A stretch of DNA of 64,000 bases from Paludibacter sp. (GTDB lineage Bacteria > Bacteroidota > Bacteroidia > Bacteroidales > Paludibacteraceae): the NCBI RefSeq assembly GCF_009712605.1, contig NZ_WASO01000014.1:186001-250000 (forward strand), given 5' to 3'. The notes beneath the pieces were generated by a model. The model had not been told where the DNA came from. It was given only the letters and a program-made list of their open reading frames with translations, and made no database searches. The position numbers were made by a program, and so were the translations under genes. This document shows, one piece after another, positions 28,213 through 35,465 of the stretch (within the stretch, counting starts at the first letter, position 1; every line of letters begins with the position of its first letter).

Positions 28213-29616
28213 ATGGAACAGATTCATAAAACGTTGCGCGATGCAAAAGGGATGAGATGGCTGGTGTTGATACTGGTGTCGTTTACGATGTTGTGTGCTT
28301 ATTATTTGACAGATGCTATGGCTCCCCTGCAGGAGCGGTGTCAAACAAATTTGTCGTGGAGTGCAACGGATTATGGCTTTTTTACCAGCGGTTATGGTTG
28401 GTTCAACGTCTTTCTGCTGATGCTGGTTTTCAGCGGAATGATACTTGATAAATTAGGCGTAAGGTTTACCGGTGTGTTGTCTATTATAATAATGATAGCC
28501 GGTGCTTTTGTCAAGTACTGGGCTATTTCGGGTCATGTAGATGGTATATTCGAAATGCACCTGGGATCTTATCAATTGCTTGCGCCAACGGCAAAATCTG
28601 CTGTGGTTGCAGGTTTGGGATTTGCTATATTTGGTGTGGGTTGCGAAATGTTTGGTATTACGGCCAATAAAGCTGTAGTTCGTTGGTTCAGAGGAAAAGA
28701 AATGGCTCTTGCTATTGGATTAAATACCTCTACTGGACGTATTGGTACAGCTTTGGCAATGTTCACACCGGTGCCTTTGGTTAATATGACAGGTCATCTG
28801 AGTGCTCCGGTGATACTTTCGTTGCTGTTGCTTTGTATCGGATTGTTGATCTTTCTTCTGTTTGGGGTTTTGGATAAAAAACTGGATAAGGAAGAAGCGG
28901 CAGCAGGTATATCTTCAGATGATGAATTTAAGTTCAGAGATATTATTGATATTGCAAAAAATAAAGCATTCTGGTATATTACTGCGCTGTGTGTATTGTT
29001 TTACTCTGCTGTTTTTCCATTCATCAAATTTGCGACTAACCTGATTGTGCAGAAATTTGGAATTTCAGACACTTTTGCCGGCTATATTCCTGCCTTGTTG
29101 CCATTTAGTGCCTTGTTGCTTACTCCTTTGTTTGGGAGTATGTACGATAGGAGAGGTCGAGGAGCTTCCATTATGGTTTTGGGATCTTTGTTGTTGGTTT
29201 TTGTACACTTGTTATTTTCCATCCCGTCGCTTAACAATTTGTATATTGCAGTGGGATTGGTGATGGTATTGGGGGTTGCATTTTCCATGGTGCCATCTGC
29301 AATGTGGCCTTCAGTTGCCAAGATCATTCCGGAAAACAAGTTGGGAACAGCATATGCAATGGTGTTCTGGGTGCAAAACTGGGGTATCATGGGAGTACCT
29401 CTTCTTATCGGAAATGTTCTCGATAAGTATTGTATTAGTCGACATGTTCAAAAAATGGTAGATGGGAAAATGATTGAAGTTACGCAATATAATTATACTA
29501 TTCCAATGTTGATTTTTGCCTGTTTTGGTGGCGTGGCTATTTTGTTTGCGTTTCTGCTGAAACATGAAGATGCCAAAAAAGGATACGGACTGGAAAGACC
29601 CAATATTAATAAATGA
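28213..29616 (+). CDS. Major facilitator superfamily transporter (MFSD1-like)
   Basis: The 467-residue protein has twelve predicted transmembrane helices, with a cytoplasmic loop around residues 220-245 between the two halves. Recognisable segments are SGYGWFNVFLLMLVFSGMILDKLGVRF (about 60) and the loop VRWFRGKEMALAIGL (about 156). The overall shape resembles MFSD1-like and other MFS exchangers that carry organic anions or small peptides. The substrate is unknown. A purine-rich stretch AAAGAAAGAA just before the start acts as the ribosome-binding region. It ends at a very strong terminator and appears monocistronic. Confidence 0.9.
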   Translation: MEQIHKTLRDAKGMRWLVLILVSFTMLCAYYLTDAMAPLQERCQTNLSWSATDYGFFTSGYGWFNVFLLMLVFSGMILDKLGVRFTGVLSIIIMIAGAFVKYWAISGHVDGIFEMHLGSYQLLAPTAKSAVVAGLGFAIFGVGCEMFGITANKAVVRWFRGKEMALAIGLNTSTGRIGTALAMFTPVPLVNMTGHLSAPVILSLLLLCIGLLIFLLFGVLDKKLDKEEAAAGISSDDEFKFRDIIDIAKNKAFWYITALCVLFYSAVFPFIKFATNLIVQKFGISDTFAGYIPALLPFSALLLTPLFGSMYDRRGRGASIMVLGSLLLVFVHLLFSIPSLNNLYIAVGLVMVLGVAFSMVPSAMWPSVAKIIPENKLGTAYAMVFWVQNWGIMGVPLLIGNVLDKYCISRHVQKMVDGKMIEVTQYNYTIPMLIFACFGGVAILFAFLLKHEDAKKGYGLERPNINK

Positions 29617-29642
29617 TAAAATAGTAGATTTTGTTCTTTTAT

Positions 29643-29682
29643 CAACAAGCCAATCTTATGCGAGATTGGCTTGTTGTTTTTT
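29643..29682 (+). terminator. Rho-independent terminator after MFS gene
   Basis: CAACAAGCCAATCT at 29643-29656 pairs perfectly with AGATTGGCTTGTTG at 29663-29676 (14 bp, 6-base loop), followed by TTTTTT. Very strong intrinsic terminator. Confidence 0.95.
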
Positions 29683-29792
29683 AGGGGGTATGATTGAAAA
29701 TTATTGATTTTTATCGCTGATGGTATGATATTTTAGGGGGCGCATGAGAAATAATTCTGTTTTTTACTTAAATAGCTTCAAAATATAGGGGG
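29683..29792. repeat. Three AGGGGG boxes with exact 52 bp period
   Basis: AGGGGG occurs at 29683-29688, 29735-29740 and 29787-29792, each exactly 52 bases from the next. Flanking sequence after the first two boxes is partly alike (ATGA, GAAA, a TT/AATT stretch, TTTTTA). This could be diverged tandem repeats or helically phased protein-binding sites (about five turns) upstream of asnB. The rest of the 29617-29965 gap is AT-rich. Confidence 0.5.
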
Positions 29793-29908
29793 TGTTGGTA
29801 TATTTTGTAAATATCAAAATGTATTATGTTTTGTGGTTTAATGCGTCATTATGTAATACGAAACGTTTTTATTGTAATCAAAATGATATTTATATGGGGA
29901 AAATATTG

Positions 29909-29916
29909 TACATTTG
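29909..29916 (+). promoter_or_regulatory. Putative asnB promoter -7 box
   Basis: TACATTTG matches the Bacteroidota -7 consensus TAnnTTTG, 49 bases before the asnB ATG. The -33 TTTG is not obvious. Confidence 0.55.
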
Positions 29917-29965
29917 TGTCGGCATTGTTACTGCCGATATAAATAATCAATAAACGAACTATAAT

Positions 29966-31639
29966 ATGTGTGGATTTGTAGGAATATTCGACCTGAAGGT
30001 AAAAGCCGAAGATTTACGTTCTCAGGTGCTTAAGATGTCAAAGAAGATTCGTCATCGCGGACCGGATTGGTCGGGAATTTATTGTGGAGAGAAGGCAATT
30101 TTGTCACACGAACGGCTTTCGATTGTGGATGTTGCTTCCGGTAAACAGCCATTGTTCAGCAAAGATGGAAACCTGATTCTGGCAGTGAATGGCGAAATAT
30201 ATAACCATCAGGAAATTCGTGAACGTTATGCCGGTAAATATGAGTTTCAAACTAAATCTGACTGCGAAGTTATCCTTGCTTTGTATCGCGATAAAGGCCC
30301 TGCATTTTTGGAAGATCTGAGTGGTATTTTTGCTTTTTGTCTTTACGATAAAGAAAAAGATATCTTCATGGTTGGTCGTGACCATATCGGAATCATTCCT
30401 TTATATATGGGCTGGGATAAGCAGGGTAATTTCTATGTGGCCTCCGAATTGAAGTCTTTGGAAGGATATTGCAATATTATTCAGGAATTTATGCCGGGTC
30501 ACTATCTCTACAGTCCTGATGGAGAAGTGAAAAAATGGTATGTGCGCGACTGGATGGAATACGATAATGTAAAGGATAACACGACTAGTATTGATGAATT
30601 ACGTACTGCACTTGAAGATGCTGTTCGTCGTCAGTTGATGTCCGATGTTCCTTATGGAGTATTATTGTCCGGCGGACTTGATTCATCCATTATCTCTGCT
30701 GTTGCTAAGAAATTTGCATCCAAAAGAGTGGAAGATGGAAGTACTCAGGATGCCTGGTGGCCTCAGTTGCATTCATTTGCCGTAGGTCTCGAAGGATCTC
30801 CTGATCTGGTTGCAGCCCGCAAAGTGGCCGATTATATTGGTTCTGTTCATCACGAGATTCATTTTACTATTGAAGAAGGACTTGATGCTGTCAGTGATGT
30901 GATTTATCATCTTGAAACTTATGATGTAACCACTGTTCGTGCTTCTACTCCGATGTATCTGATGGCTCGCGTTATTAAATCGATGGGCGTGAAGATGGTG
31001 CTTTCCGGGGAAGGTGCTGATGAGATTTTTGGGGGGTATCTTTATTTTCATAAAGCTCCTAATGCTAAAGAATTTCATGAAGAAACAGTTCGTAAACTCG
31101 ACAAACTGCATCTCTATGATTGTTTGCGTGCTAATAAATCGTTGGCTGCATGGGGTGTTGAAGGTCGTGTTCCTTTCCTTGACAAAGAGTTTATGGATGT
31201 TGCCATGCGTCTGAATCCTAAAGATAAAATGGCCGGCGAAGGTAAAATGGAAAAATGGGTACTCCGCAAAGCGTTTGAAGATTACTTGCCCGAATCTGTT
31301 ACATGGCGTCAGAAAGAACAATTTTCGGATGGAGTGGGTTATAGTTGGATCGATACGCTTAAAGCCCGTGCTAACTCTAAAATATCTGATCAGGAACTGG
31401 CTAATGCTAAATATCGCTTCCCGATTAATCCTCCCAAAACAAAAGAAGAATATCTGTACCGTACAATCTTTACAGAACATTTTCCCTCGGATTCTGCGGC
31501 TGCTACCGTGCCGTCCGATCCTTCGGTTGCATGTAGTACACCTATTGCTTTGGAATGGGATGAAAGCTTTAAAAAGAATGCAGATCCTTCAGGACGTTCG
31601 GTGCTGTCGGTTCACAACGATGCAAAAGGGAACGAATAA
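29966..31639 (+). CDS. asnB: Asparagine synthetase B (glutamine-hydrolysing)
   Basis: This 557-residue enzyme makes asparagine from aspartate, glutamine and ATP. The start Met is removed in the family to expose the nucleophile Cys2 (MCGFVG). The glutaminase domain (1 to about 205) has RHRGPDWSG and NGEIYNH. The synthetase domain has the PP-loop LLSGGLDSS (about 234) and SGEGADEIFGGY (about 348). Length and motif order are those of the Escherichia coli-type AsnB. It appears monocistronic: promoter upstream, strong hairpin downstream. Confidence 0.97.
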   Translation: MCGFVGIFDLKVKAEDLRSQVLKMSKKIRHRGPDWSGIYCGEKAILSHERLSIVDVASGKQPLFSKDGNLILAVNGEIYNHQEIRERYAGKYEFQTKSDCEVILALYRDKGPAFLEDLSGIFAFCLYDKEKDIFMVGRDHIGIIPLYMGWDKQGNFYVASELKSLEGYCNIIQEFMPGHYLYSPDGEVKKWYVRDWMEYDNVKDNTTSIDELRTALEDAVRRQLMSDVPYGVLLSGGLDSSIISAVAKKFASKRVEDGSTQDAWWPQLHSFAVGLEGSPDLVAARKVADYIGSVHHEIHFTIEEGLDAVSDVIYHLETYDVTTVRASTPMYLMARVIKSMGVKMVLSGEGADEIFGGYLYFHKAPNAKEFHEETVRKLDKLHLYDCLRANKSLAAWGVEGRVPFLDKEFMDVAMRLNPKDKMAGEGKMEKWVLRKAFEDYLPESVTWRQKEQFSDGVGYSWIDTLKARANSKISDQELANAKYRFPINPPKTKEEYLYRTIFTEHFPSDSAAATVPSDPSVACSTPIALEWDESFKKNADPSGRSVLSVHNDAKGNE

Positions 31640-31655
31640 TATTTCCGATTGTCTA

Positions 31656-31703
31656 TTTAAAACGAATAATGCCACTCAATCGAGAGGCATTATTCGTTTT
31701 AAA
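31656..31703 (+). terminator. Long perfect-stem hairpin after asnB
   Basis: TTTAAAACGAATAATGCC (31656-31673) pairs perfectly with GGCATTATTCGTTTTAAA (31686-31703), an 18 bp stem with a 12-base loop. It lies just after the asnB stop codon and likely terminates or protects the transcript. Confidence 0.85.
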
Positions 31704-31760
31704 TAAAACATGATCTTGTTGATGCACAGTTTGGAAGAATGGCTGGAGCTAAGGAAAAAT

Positions 31761-31799
31761 AAAAAAGCAGATACATCTTGCATCTGCTTTTTTATTTTA
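31761..31799 (-). terminator. Bidirectional terminator between convergent asnB and lipoprotein gene
   Basis: AAAAAAGCAGAT (31761-31772) pairs with ATCTGCTTTTTT (31782-31793). The stem has T runs on both strands, and the structure adjoins the 3' end of the minus-strand lipoprotein gene, so it can serve both transcripts. Confidence 0.85.
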
Positions 31800-32336
31800 T
31801 CGTTGAGTAAGCGAATTTTGATCCATTAATTCAACTTTGCATTTGATTTGCTTGCCTGATTCTTCTTCGGTTAGAAGCACTTCCGGTGCAGTGTCTTTTT
31901 GCGGATCTTTCGTTTTGAAAGCAATTTTGTATTTCTTTTCTTTATCAGCCTGAAACTTTACCAGATAATGTTTGTAATAATCGGGGATAATTTTACAGGT
32001 GCCAGTTTGAAGCTCAACTGTGGGTTTGTTGTTAAGAGTGGCATCCCATCCTTTGTAATGTCTGATTTCGACTATGCGTTCTCCGGCTTTTGCTTTGACT
32101 GCTTTTGGCCAACCTTTGTAAAAACTACCAACTGTCTGCGAGTCTACTTTTACGATGAGCGCAGCCTCTAAGTAGTTCTTCCCCTGTACGTTAACTTTTT
32201 CTTTTTCTCCTTTGATCTCGAACATTTCAGAGGTTGAAACCTTGTCCCCGCAATAAGCTTTCGGAGTTATACAATTTGAAAATAAAGGCACTGATAAACA
32301 GGCTAAAAACAATAGATTAATTGTTTTAATACGCAT
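31797..32336 (-). CDS. Hypothetical lipoprotein
   Basis: The 179-residue protein has a lipoprotein signal peptide (LSVPLFSNC, Cys22). The mature part is mostly beta-rich and basic, with KGWPKAVKAKAGERIVEIRHYKGWD (about 78-102) and several Lys-rich strands. No catalytic motif or named family is recognised. It could be a PEGA-like or surface-binding lipoprotein, but that is only a guess from the central segment. It is convergent with asnB and divergent from ftsY across 298 bp. That gap has a small GGGTAT/ATACCC inverted repeat near 32370-32395. Confidence 0.8.
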   Translation of the reverse strand: MRIKTINLLFLACLSVPLFSNCITPKAYCGDKVSTSEMFEIKGEKEKVNVQGKNYLEAALIVKVDSQTVGSFYKGWPKAVKAKAGERIVEIRHYKGWDATLNNKPTVELQTGTCKIIPDYYKHYLVKFQADKEKKYKIAFKTKDPQKDTAPEVLLTEEESGKQIKCKVELMDQNSLTQR

Positions 32337-32575
32337 ACACTAATGCTGATTATTTTTATGTAATGTTTCGGGGGTATGTCCGTAACAATACCCTCCTTAG
32401 ATTTGGTAATGCAAAATTCGTTTTTTTTATCGATATGTGCAATATGATGTTGAATTATAAAAGTTAATAATTAATATTTTATTTGCAAATAAATAGATAA
32501 TTAATTATTTCACAATGCTAAAATAAAGTTAAAATTATGACTGAGATGCAGGTTGTAGGTATGTTTCTTTTTTTG

Positions 32576-32583
32576 TATTTTTG
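32576..32583 (+). promoter_or_regulatory. Putative ftsY promoter -7 box
   Basis: TATTTTTG matches TAnnTTTG about 50 bases before the ftsY start, with TTGT (32554-32557) at roughly -33 distance. Moderate match. Confidence 0.5.
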
Positions 32584-32634
32584 GTAGTCCAAATAAGGTA
32601 TTTCTATATTGTTCAAAATCAAGAATAAAAGACT

Positions 32635-33585
32635 ATGGGTATTTTTAATTTTTTCTCAAAGGAAAAGCAGGAAACGCTGGATAAAGGGTTGGAAAAGACC
32701 AAAAATAGCGTGTTCTCTAAACTTTCGCGCGCAATTGCCGGTAAATCGAAGGTGGATGATGAAGTGCTTGATAATCTTGAGGAAGTACTTGTTACGTCAG
32801 ACGTTGGAATTGAAACTACGCTTCGTATTATTAAGAGGATTGAAGATAGAGTCTCTCGCGACAAATACATGGGAACATCAGAATTAAATGCTATTCTGAA
32901 AGAAGAAGTTGCCGCTTTACTGGCTCAAAACAATACCGGAGAAATGCTCGATTTTTCGAATCCATCCGACAAAAAACCTTATGTTATTATGGTGGTTGGC
33001 GTGAATGGCGTCGGTAAGACAACAACAATAGGTAAGCTTGCATATCAGTTTAAGAAAGCCGGTAAAAGTGTTTATCTGGGAGCCGCTGATACGTTTAGGG
33101 CAGCTGCCGTAGAACAGCTTGTTATTTGGGGTGAAAGAGTAGGGGTTCCTGTTGTAAAGCAACAAATGGGTTCAGATCCTGCTTCGGTAGCTTTTGATAC
33201 GCTAAGTTCTGCCAAAGCCAATGATGCGGATGTTGTTATCATTGATACGGCCGGTCGTTTGCATAACAAAGTGAACCTGATGAATGAACTTACGAAAATC
33301 AAAAATGTGATGCAAAAAGTGATACCAGATGCACCGCATGAGGTTCTTTTGGTTTTGGATGGTTCTACCGGACAGAATGCGTTCGAACAGGCACGTCAGT
33401 TTACCAAGGCTACTGAAGTGACCGCGCTTGCAATTACGAAACTCGATGGAACAGCCAAGGGTGGAGTTGTAATCGGAATTTCAGACCAATTTAAAATTCC
33501 GGTACATTATATAGGTCTTGGTGAAGGAATGGAAGATCTTCAGGTATTTTCCAAGGATGAGTTTGTGGAGTCATTATTCAAATGA
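32635..33585 (+). CDS. ftsY: Signal recognition particle receptor FtsY
   Basis: The 316-residue SRP receptor GTPase docks ribosome-nascent-chain-SRP complexes at the inner membrane. The N domain (about 1-95) is followed by the G domain with G1 GVNGVGKTTT (about 122-131), DTFRAAAVEQL (about 154), G3 DTAGRLHNK (about 204), and G4 TKLDGTAKGG (about 279). No long acidic A domain is present, as is usual in Bacteroidota. The stop codon overlaps the next start (ATGA), so a hydrolase gene is translationally coupled, an unusual partner for ftsY. Confidence 0.97.
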   Translation: MGIFNFFSKEKQETLDKGLEKTKNSVFSKLSRAIAGKSKVDDEVLDNLEEVLVTSDVGIETTLRIIKRIEDRVSRDKYMGTSELNAILKEEVAALLAQNNTGEMLDFSNPSDKKPYVIMVVGVNGVGKTTTIGKLAYQFKKAGKSVYLGAADTFRAAAVEQLVIWGERVGVPVVKQQMGSDPASVAFDTLSSAKANDADVVIIDTAGRLHNKVNLMNELTKIKNVMQKVIPDAPHEVLLVLDGSTGQNAFEQARQFTKATEVTALAITKLDGTAKGGVVIGISDQFKIPVHYIGLGEGMEDLQVFSKDEFVESLFK

Positions 33586-34532
33586 CATTTCGTAAGTTCC
33601 ATAAATTTATTTCCAAGATCATGAAACGAATGGTGGCTTCGGTGATGTTGTTGTGCGCAATTGTTTTGTCTGTGCAATCGCAAACCAAACAAGTTTTACC
33701 ATTGTGGCCGAATGGAGCGAAAGAAAGTAATGGCATTACGACTCCGGAAAAAACGGAAAACCAACATCGTATCATCAATATTTCGGAAGCTTCTATAACG
33801 GTTCAGTTGCCAGCTCCGTCAAAGGCTACAGGAGCAGCAGTTGTGATCTGTCCGGGTGGCGGTTATATCGCAGAAGCGGCATTTCATGAAGGATATCAGT
33901 TTGCTGATTGGCTCAATGAACAGGGAATTGCTGGTATTGTACTGAAGTATCGTTTACCGAACGGACATTCTGATATTCCTTTAACGGATGCGAAACGAGT
34001 AATGCGTCTAGTGAGAGCACATGCCATAGAGTGGAATATTGATCCGAAGAAAATTGCGATTGCCGGTTTTTCTGCAGGAGGTCATTTGGCTTCTACCTTG
34101 GGCACTCATTTTGACGATGGTGATGCCAAAGCGTCCGATCCTGTTGAGCGTCTCTCATCGCGACCTGATTTAATGGTTCTTTTTTATCCGGTTGTGTCCA
34201 TGAAGAAAAATGTGACTCATGCCGGATCAAGATTGAATCTTTTAGGACAGAATCCTCTCTCTGAGCTTGAAAATCTTTATTCGAACGAGTTGCAGGTAAA
34301 AGCAAATACGCCACCAACCATCCTGTTCCTTAGTGATGATGATGGTGCAGTTCCTCCTGTAAATAGCATTCAGTTCTATAATGCTTTGAAAGAGAAGGAA
34401 ATTCCGGCATCTATGGCGATATTTCCAACCGGAGGACATGGCTGGGGCATGAGAACCAATGTCTCTTTCTGGAAGATATGGCGAGAAATGCTTGTTGATT
34501 GGTTTGTCAAATATCAGTTTGTAAAGCAATAA
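33582..34532 (+). CDS. Secreted alpha/beta hydrolase (acetylxylan esterase/BD-FAE-like)
   Basis: The ATG overlaps the ftsY stop by 4 bp; a second ATG at 33621 gives a tidier signal peptide (MKRMVASVMLLCAIVLSVQSQ). The protein has an oxyanion segment CPGGGYIAEAAF (about 90-101), the nucleophile Ser164 in AGFSAGGHLA, an Asp in LSDDDGAVPP (about 251-260), and His in TGGHGWGM (about 287-294). These make a complete Ser-Asp-His triad of the BD-FAE/acetylxylan-esterase-like alpha/beta hydrolases. The likely role is removal of acyl groups from plant sugars in the periplasm. The neighbour ftsY is functionally unrelated, so the coupling is probably organisational. Confidence 0.86.
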   Translation: MTFRKFHKFISKIMKRMVASVMLLCAIVLSVQSQTKQVLPLWPNGAKESNGITTPEKTENQHRIINISEASITVQLPAPSKATGAAVVICPGGGYIAEAAFHEGYQFADWLNEQGIAGIVLKYRLPNGHSDIPLTDAKRVMRLVRAHAIEWNIDPKKIAIAGFSAGGHLASTLGTHFDDGDAKASDPVERLSSRPDLMVLFYPVVSMKKNVTHAGSRLNLLGQNPLSELENLYSNELQVKANTPPTILFLSDDDGAVPPVNSIQFYNALKEKEIPASMAIFPTGGHGWGMRTNVSFWKIWREMLVDWFVKYQFVKQ

Positions 34533-34552
34533 ATAAAAGAAAATAGCATTAC

Positions 34553-34598
34553 AGAGAGAATCATACTTTACGAGTAAAGCAATGTTTCTCTCTTTTTT
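34553..34598 (+). terminator. Intrinsic terminator after the hydrolase gene
   Basis: AGAGAGAA at 34553-34560 pairs with TTCTCTCT at 34586-34593, and the inner CTTTA/TAAAG also pairs. A TTTTTT run follows to 34598. Some bulges in the stem. Confidence 0.75.
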
Positions 34599-34634
34599 AA
34601 TAGTTGTTTTTTTGAAAATTAAATGATTATAGAT

Positions 34635-35273
34635 ATGAGAAAATTTGTTTTTATAGCAGTGTTAAGTTTATGTGCTGCCAGCGTATTTGCCCAGCAGGAA
34701 CCTATGGCAAAGGCGGCTCTTGAGAAAGCCGTTGGCATGATGAAAAGTTCACCGGTTAAAATAGTTTTTGCTACTACGATTGAATCAGCTTCAAGCAAAA
34801 AGAAAAATAATGTATCGGGAACTCTGGTTGTGATGGGTAATAAATTTCATCTGACAATGAATGGAACGGAAGCTTATTTTGATGGTAAAACACAATGGGT
34901 GTACGTGCCGGAGAGCAATGAGGTGACAATTTCTACCATTTCGGCGCGAGACCAAAAACAAATGAATCCACTTTCGGTATTGTCGCAATACAGTGGGAAG
35001 GATACGAAAATAATGTATAGCCGTGAGGCCAACGTCTCTGCTAATCAGGTTGCCATTGATCTTTTTCCTACATCAAAATCAGCGAATGAATTTCGTATTC
35101 TTGTAAAACTTGATAAACGTTCAAATGCACCTCAAATGTTGCAATTGTATGGCCGTGATGGGTCAAAAACAACAGTAGTAATCAAATTTTTTCAAAAAAT
35201 ATCTGCTGATAACAAGTATTTTACGTTTGATTTGAAAGCTCATCCTAAAGTAAGTGTGAACGATTTACGTTAA
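34635..35273 (+). CDS. LolA-like outer membrane lipoprotein carrier protein
   Basis: I chose the ATG at 34635 (four codons after the first), which starts a good signal peptide (MRKFVFIAVLSLCAASVFAQ). The 212-residue product fits the LolA-like family: a half-barrel with SGTLVVMGNKFHLTM (about 60) and TEAYFDGKTQWVYVPESNEVTIS (about 76-98). LolA carries lipoproteins across the periplasm; in Bacteroidota several paralogues occur, so this may be a divergent one. Function in lipoprotein trafficking is thus probable but not certain. It ends at a terminator whose stem overlaps the stop codon. Confidence 0.82.
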   Translation: MRKFVFIAVLSLCAASVFAQQEPMAKAALEKAVGMMKSSPVKIVFATTIESASSKKKNNVSGTLVVMGNKFHLTMNGTEAYFDGKTQWVYVPESNEVTISTISARDQKQMNPLSVLSQYSGKDTKIMYSREANVSANQVAIDLFPTSKSANEFRILVKLDKRSNAPQMLQLYGRDGSKTTVVIKFFQKISADNKYFTFDLKAHPKVSVNDLR

Positions 35274-35286
35274 TCGTTCTTTTTTG
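35258..35286 (+). terminator. Terminator overlapping the LolA-like stop codon
   Basis: GAACGATT (35258-35265) pairs with AATCGTTC (35272-35279), followed by six or more T. The stem starts inside the coding sequence, and the stop codon (35271-35273) lies at the loop/stem boundary. It isolates the starch locus from upstream transcription. Confidence 0.85.
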
Positions 35287-35314
35287 CTTTCTTTTTGTAT
35301 ATTCTTCATGCAGT

Positions 35315-35355
35315 GCAAACGTTTGCTTTGATATATTATCAAAAACAAACGTTTG
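35315..35355 (+). promoter_or_regulatory. Paired LacI-type operators upstream of the starch-locus susC
   Basis: GCAAACGTTTGC at 35315-35326 is a perfect 12 bp palindrome. A second core, CAAACGTTTG, lies at 35346-35355. Centres are 30 bp apart (about three helical turns). The odd-even palindrome with a central CG is the LacI/GalR operator style. A related site lies before the LacI-type gene at 44373, the probable ligand-responsive regulator. Confidence 0.88.
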
Positions 35356-35381
35356 CAATAACATCTGAAAATTTGTCATCC

Positions 35382-35389
35382 TATTTTTG
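35382..35389 (+). promoter_or_regulatory. Putative -7 box of the starch-locus promoter
   Basis: TATTTTTG fits TAnnTTTG, 77 bases upstream of the susC ATG and 26 bases after the downstream operator. The spacing to the only TTTG upstream (35352-35355, inside the operator) is longer than the usual 19-21. Confidence 0.5.
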
Positions 35390-35465
35390 TCAGTGAATTT
35401 ATCTCTGTACAAAAATGGTACTTATGATAAATTAGTTTAAGTGTTAACAATAAATCTTTTTATGC

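Noticed and set aside
29861-29870. AAACGTTTTT before asnB as a LacI-type operator
   Set aside because: Only the 8 bp core AAACGTTT matches; flanking GC/GC bases of the starch operators are missing.
32370-32395. GGGTAT/ATACCC inverted repeat between the lipoprotein and ftsY genes
   Set aside because: Only a 6 bp arm; too short to call an operator or terminator on its own.
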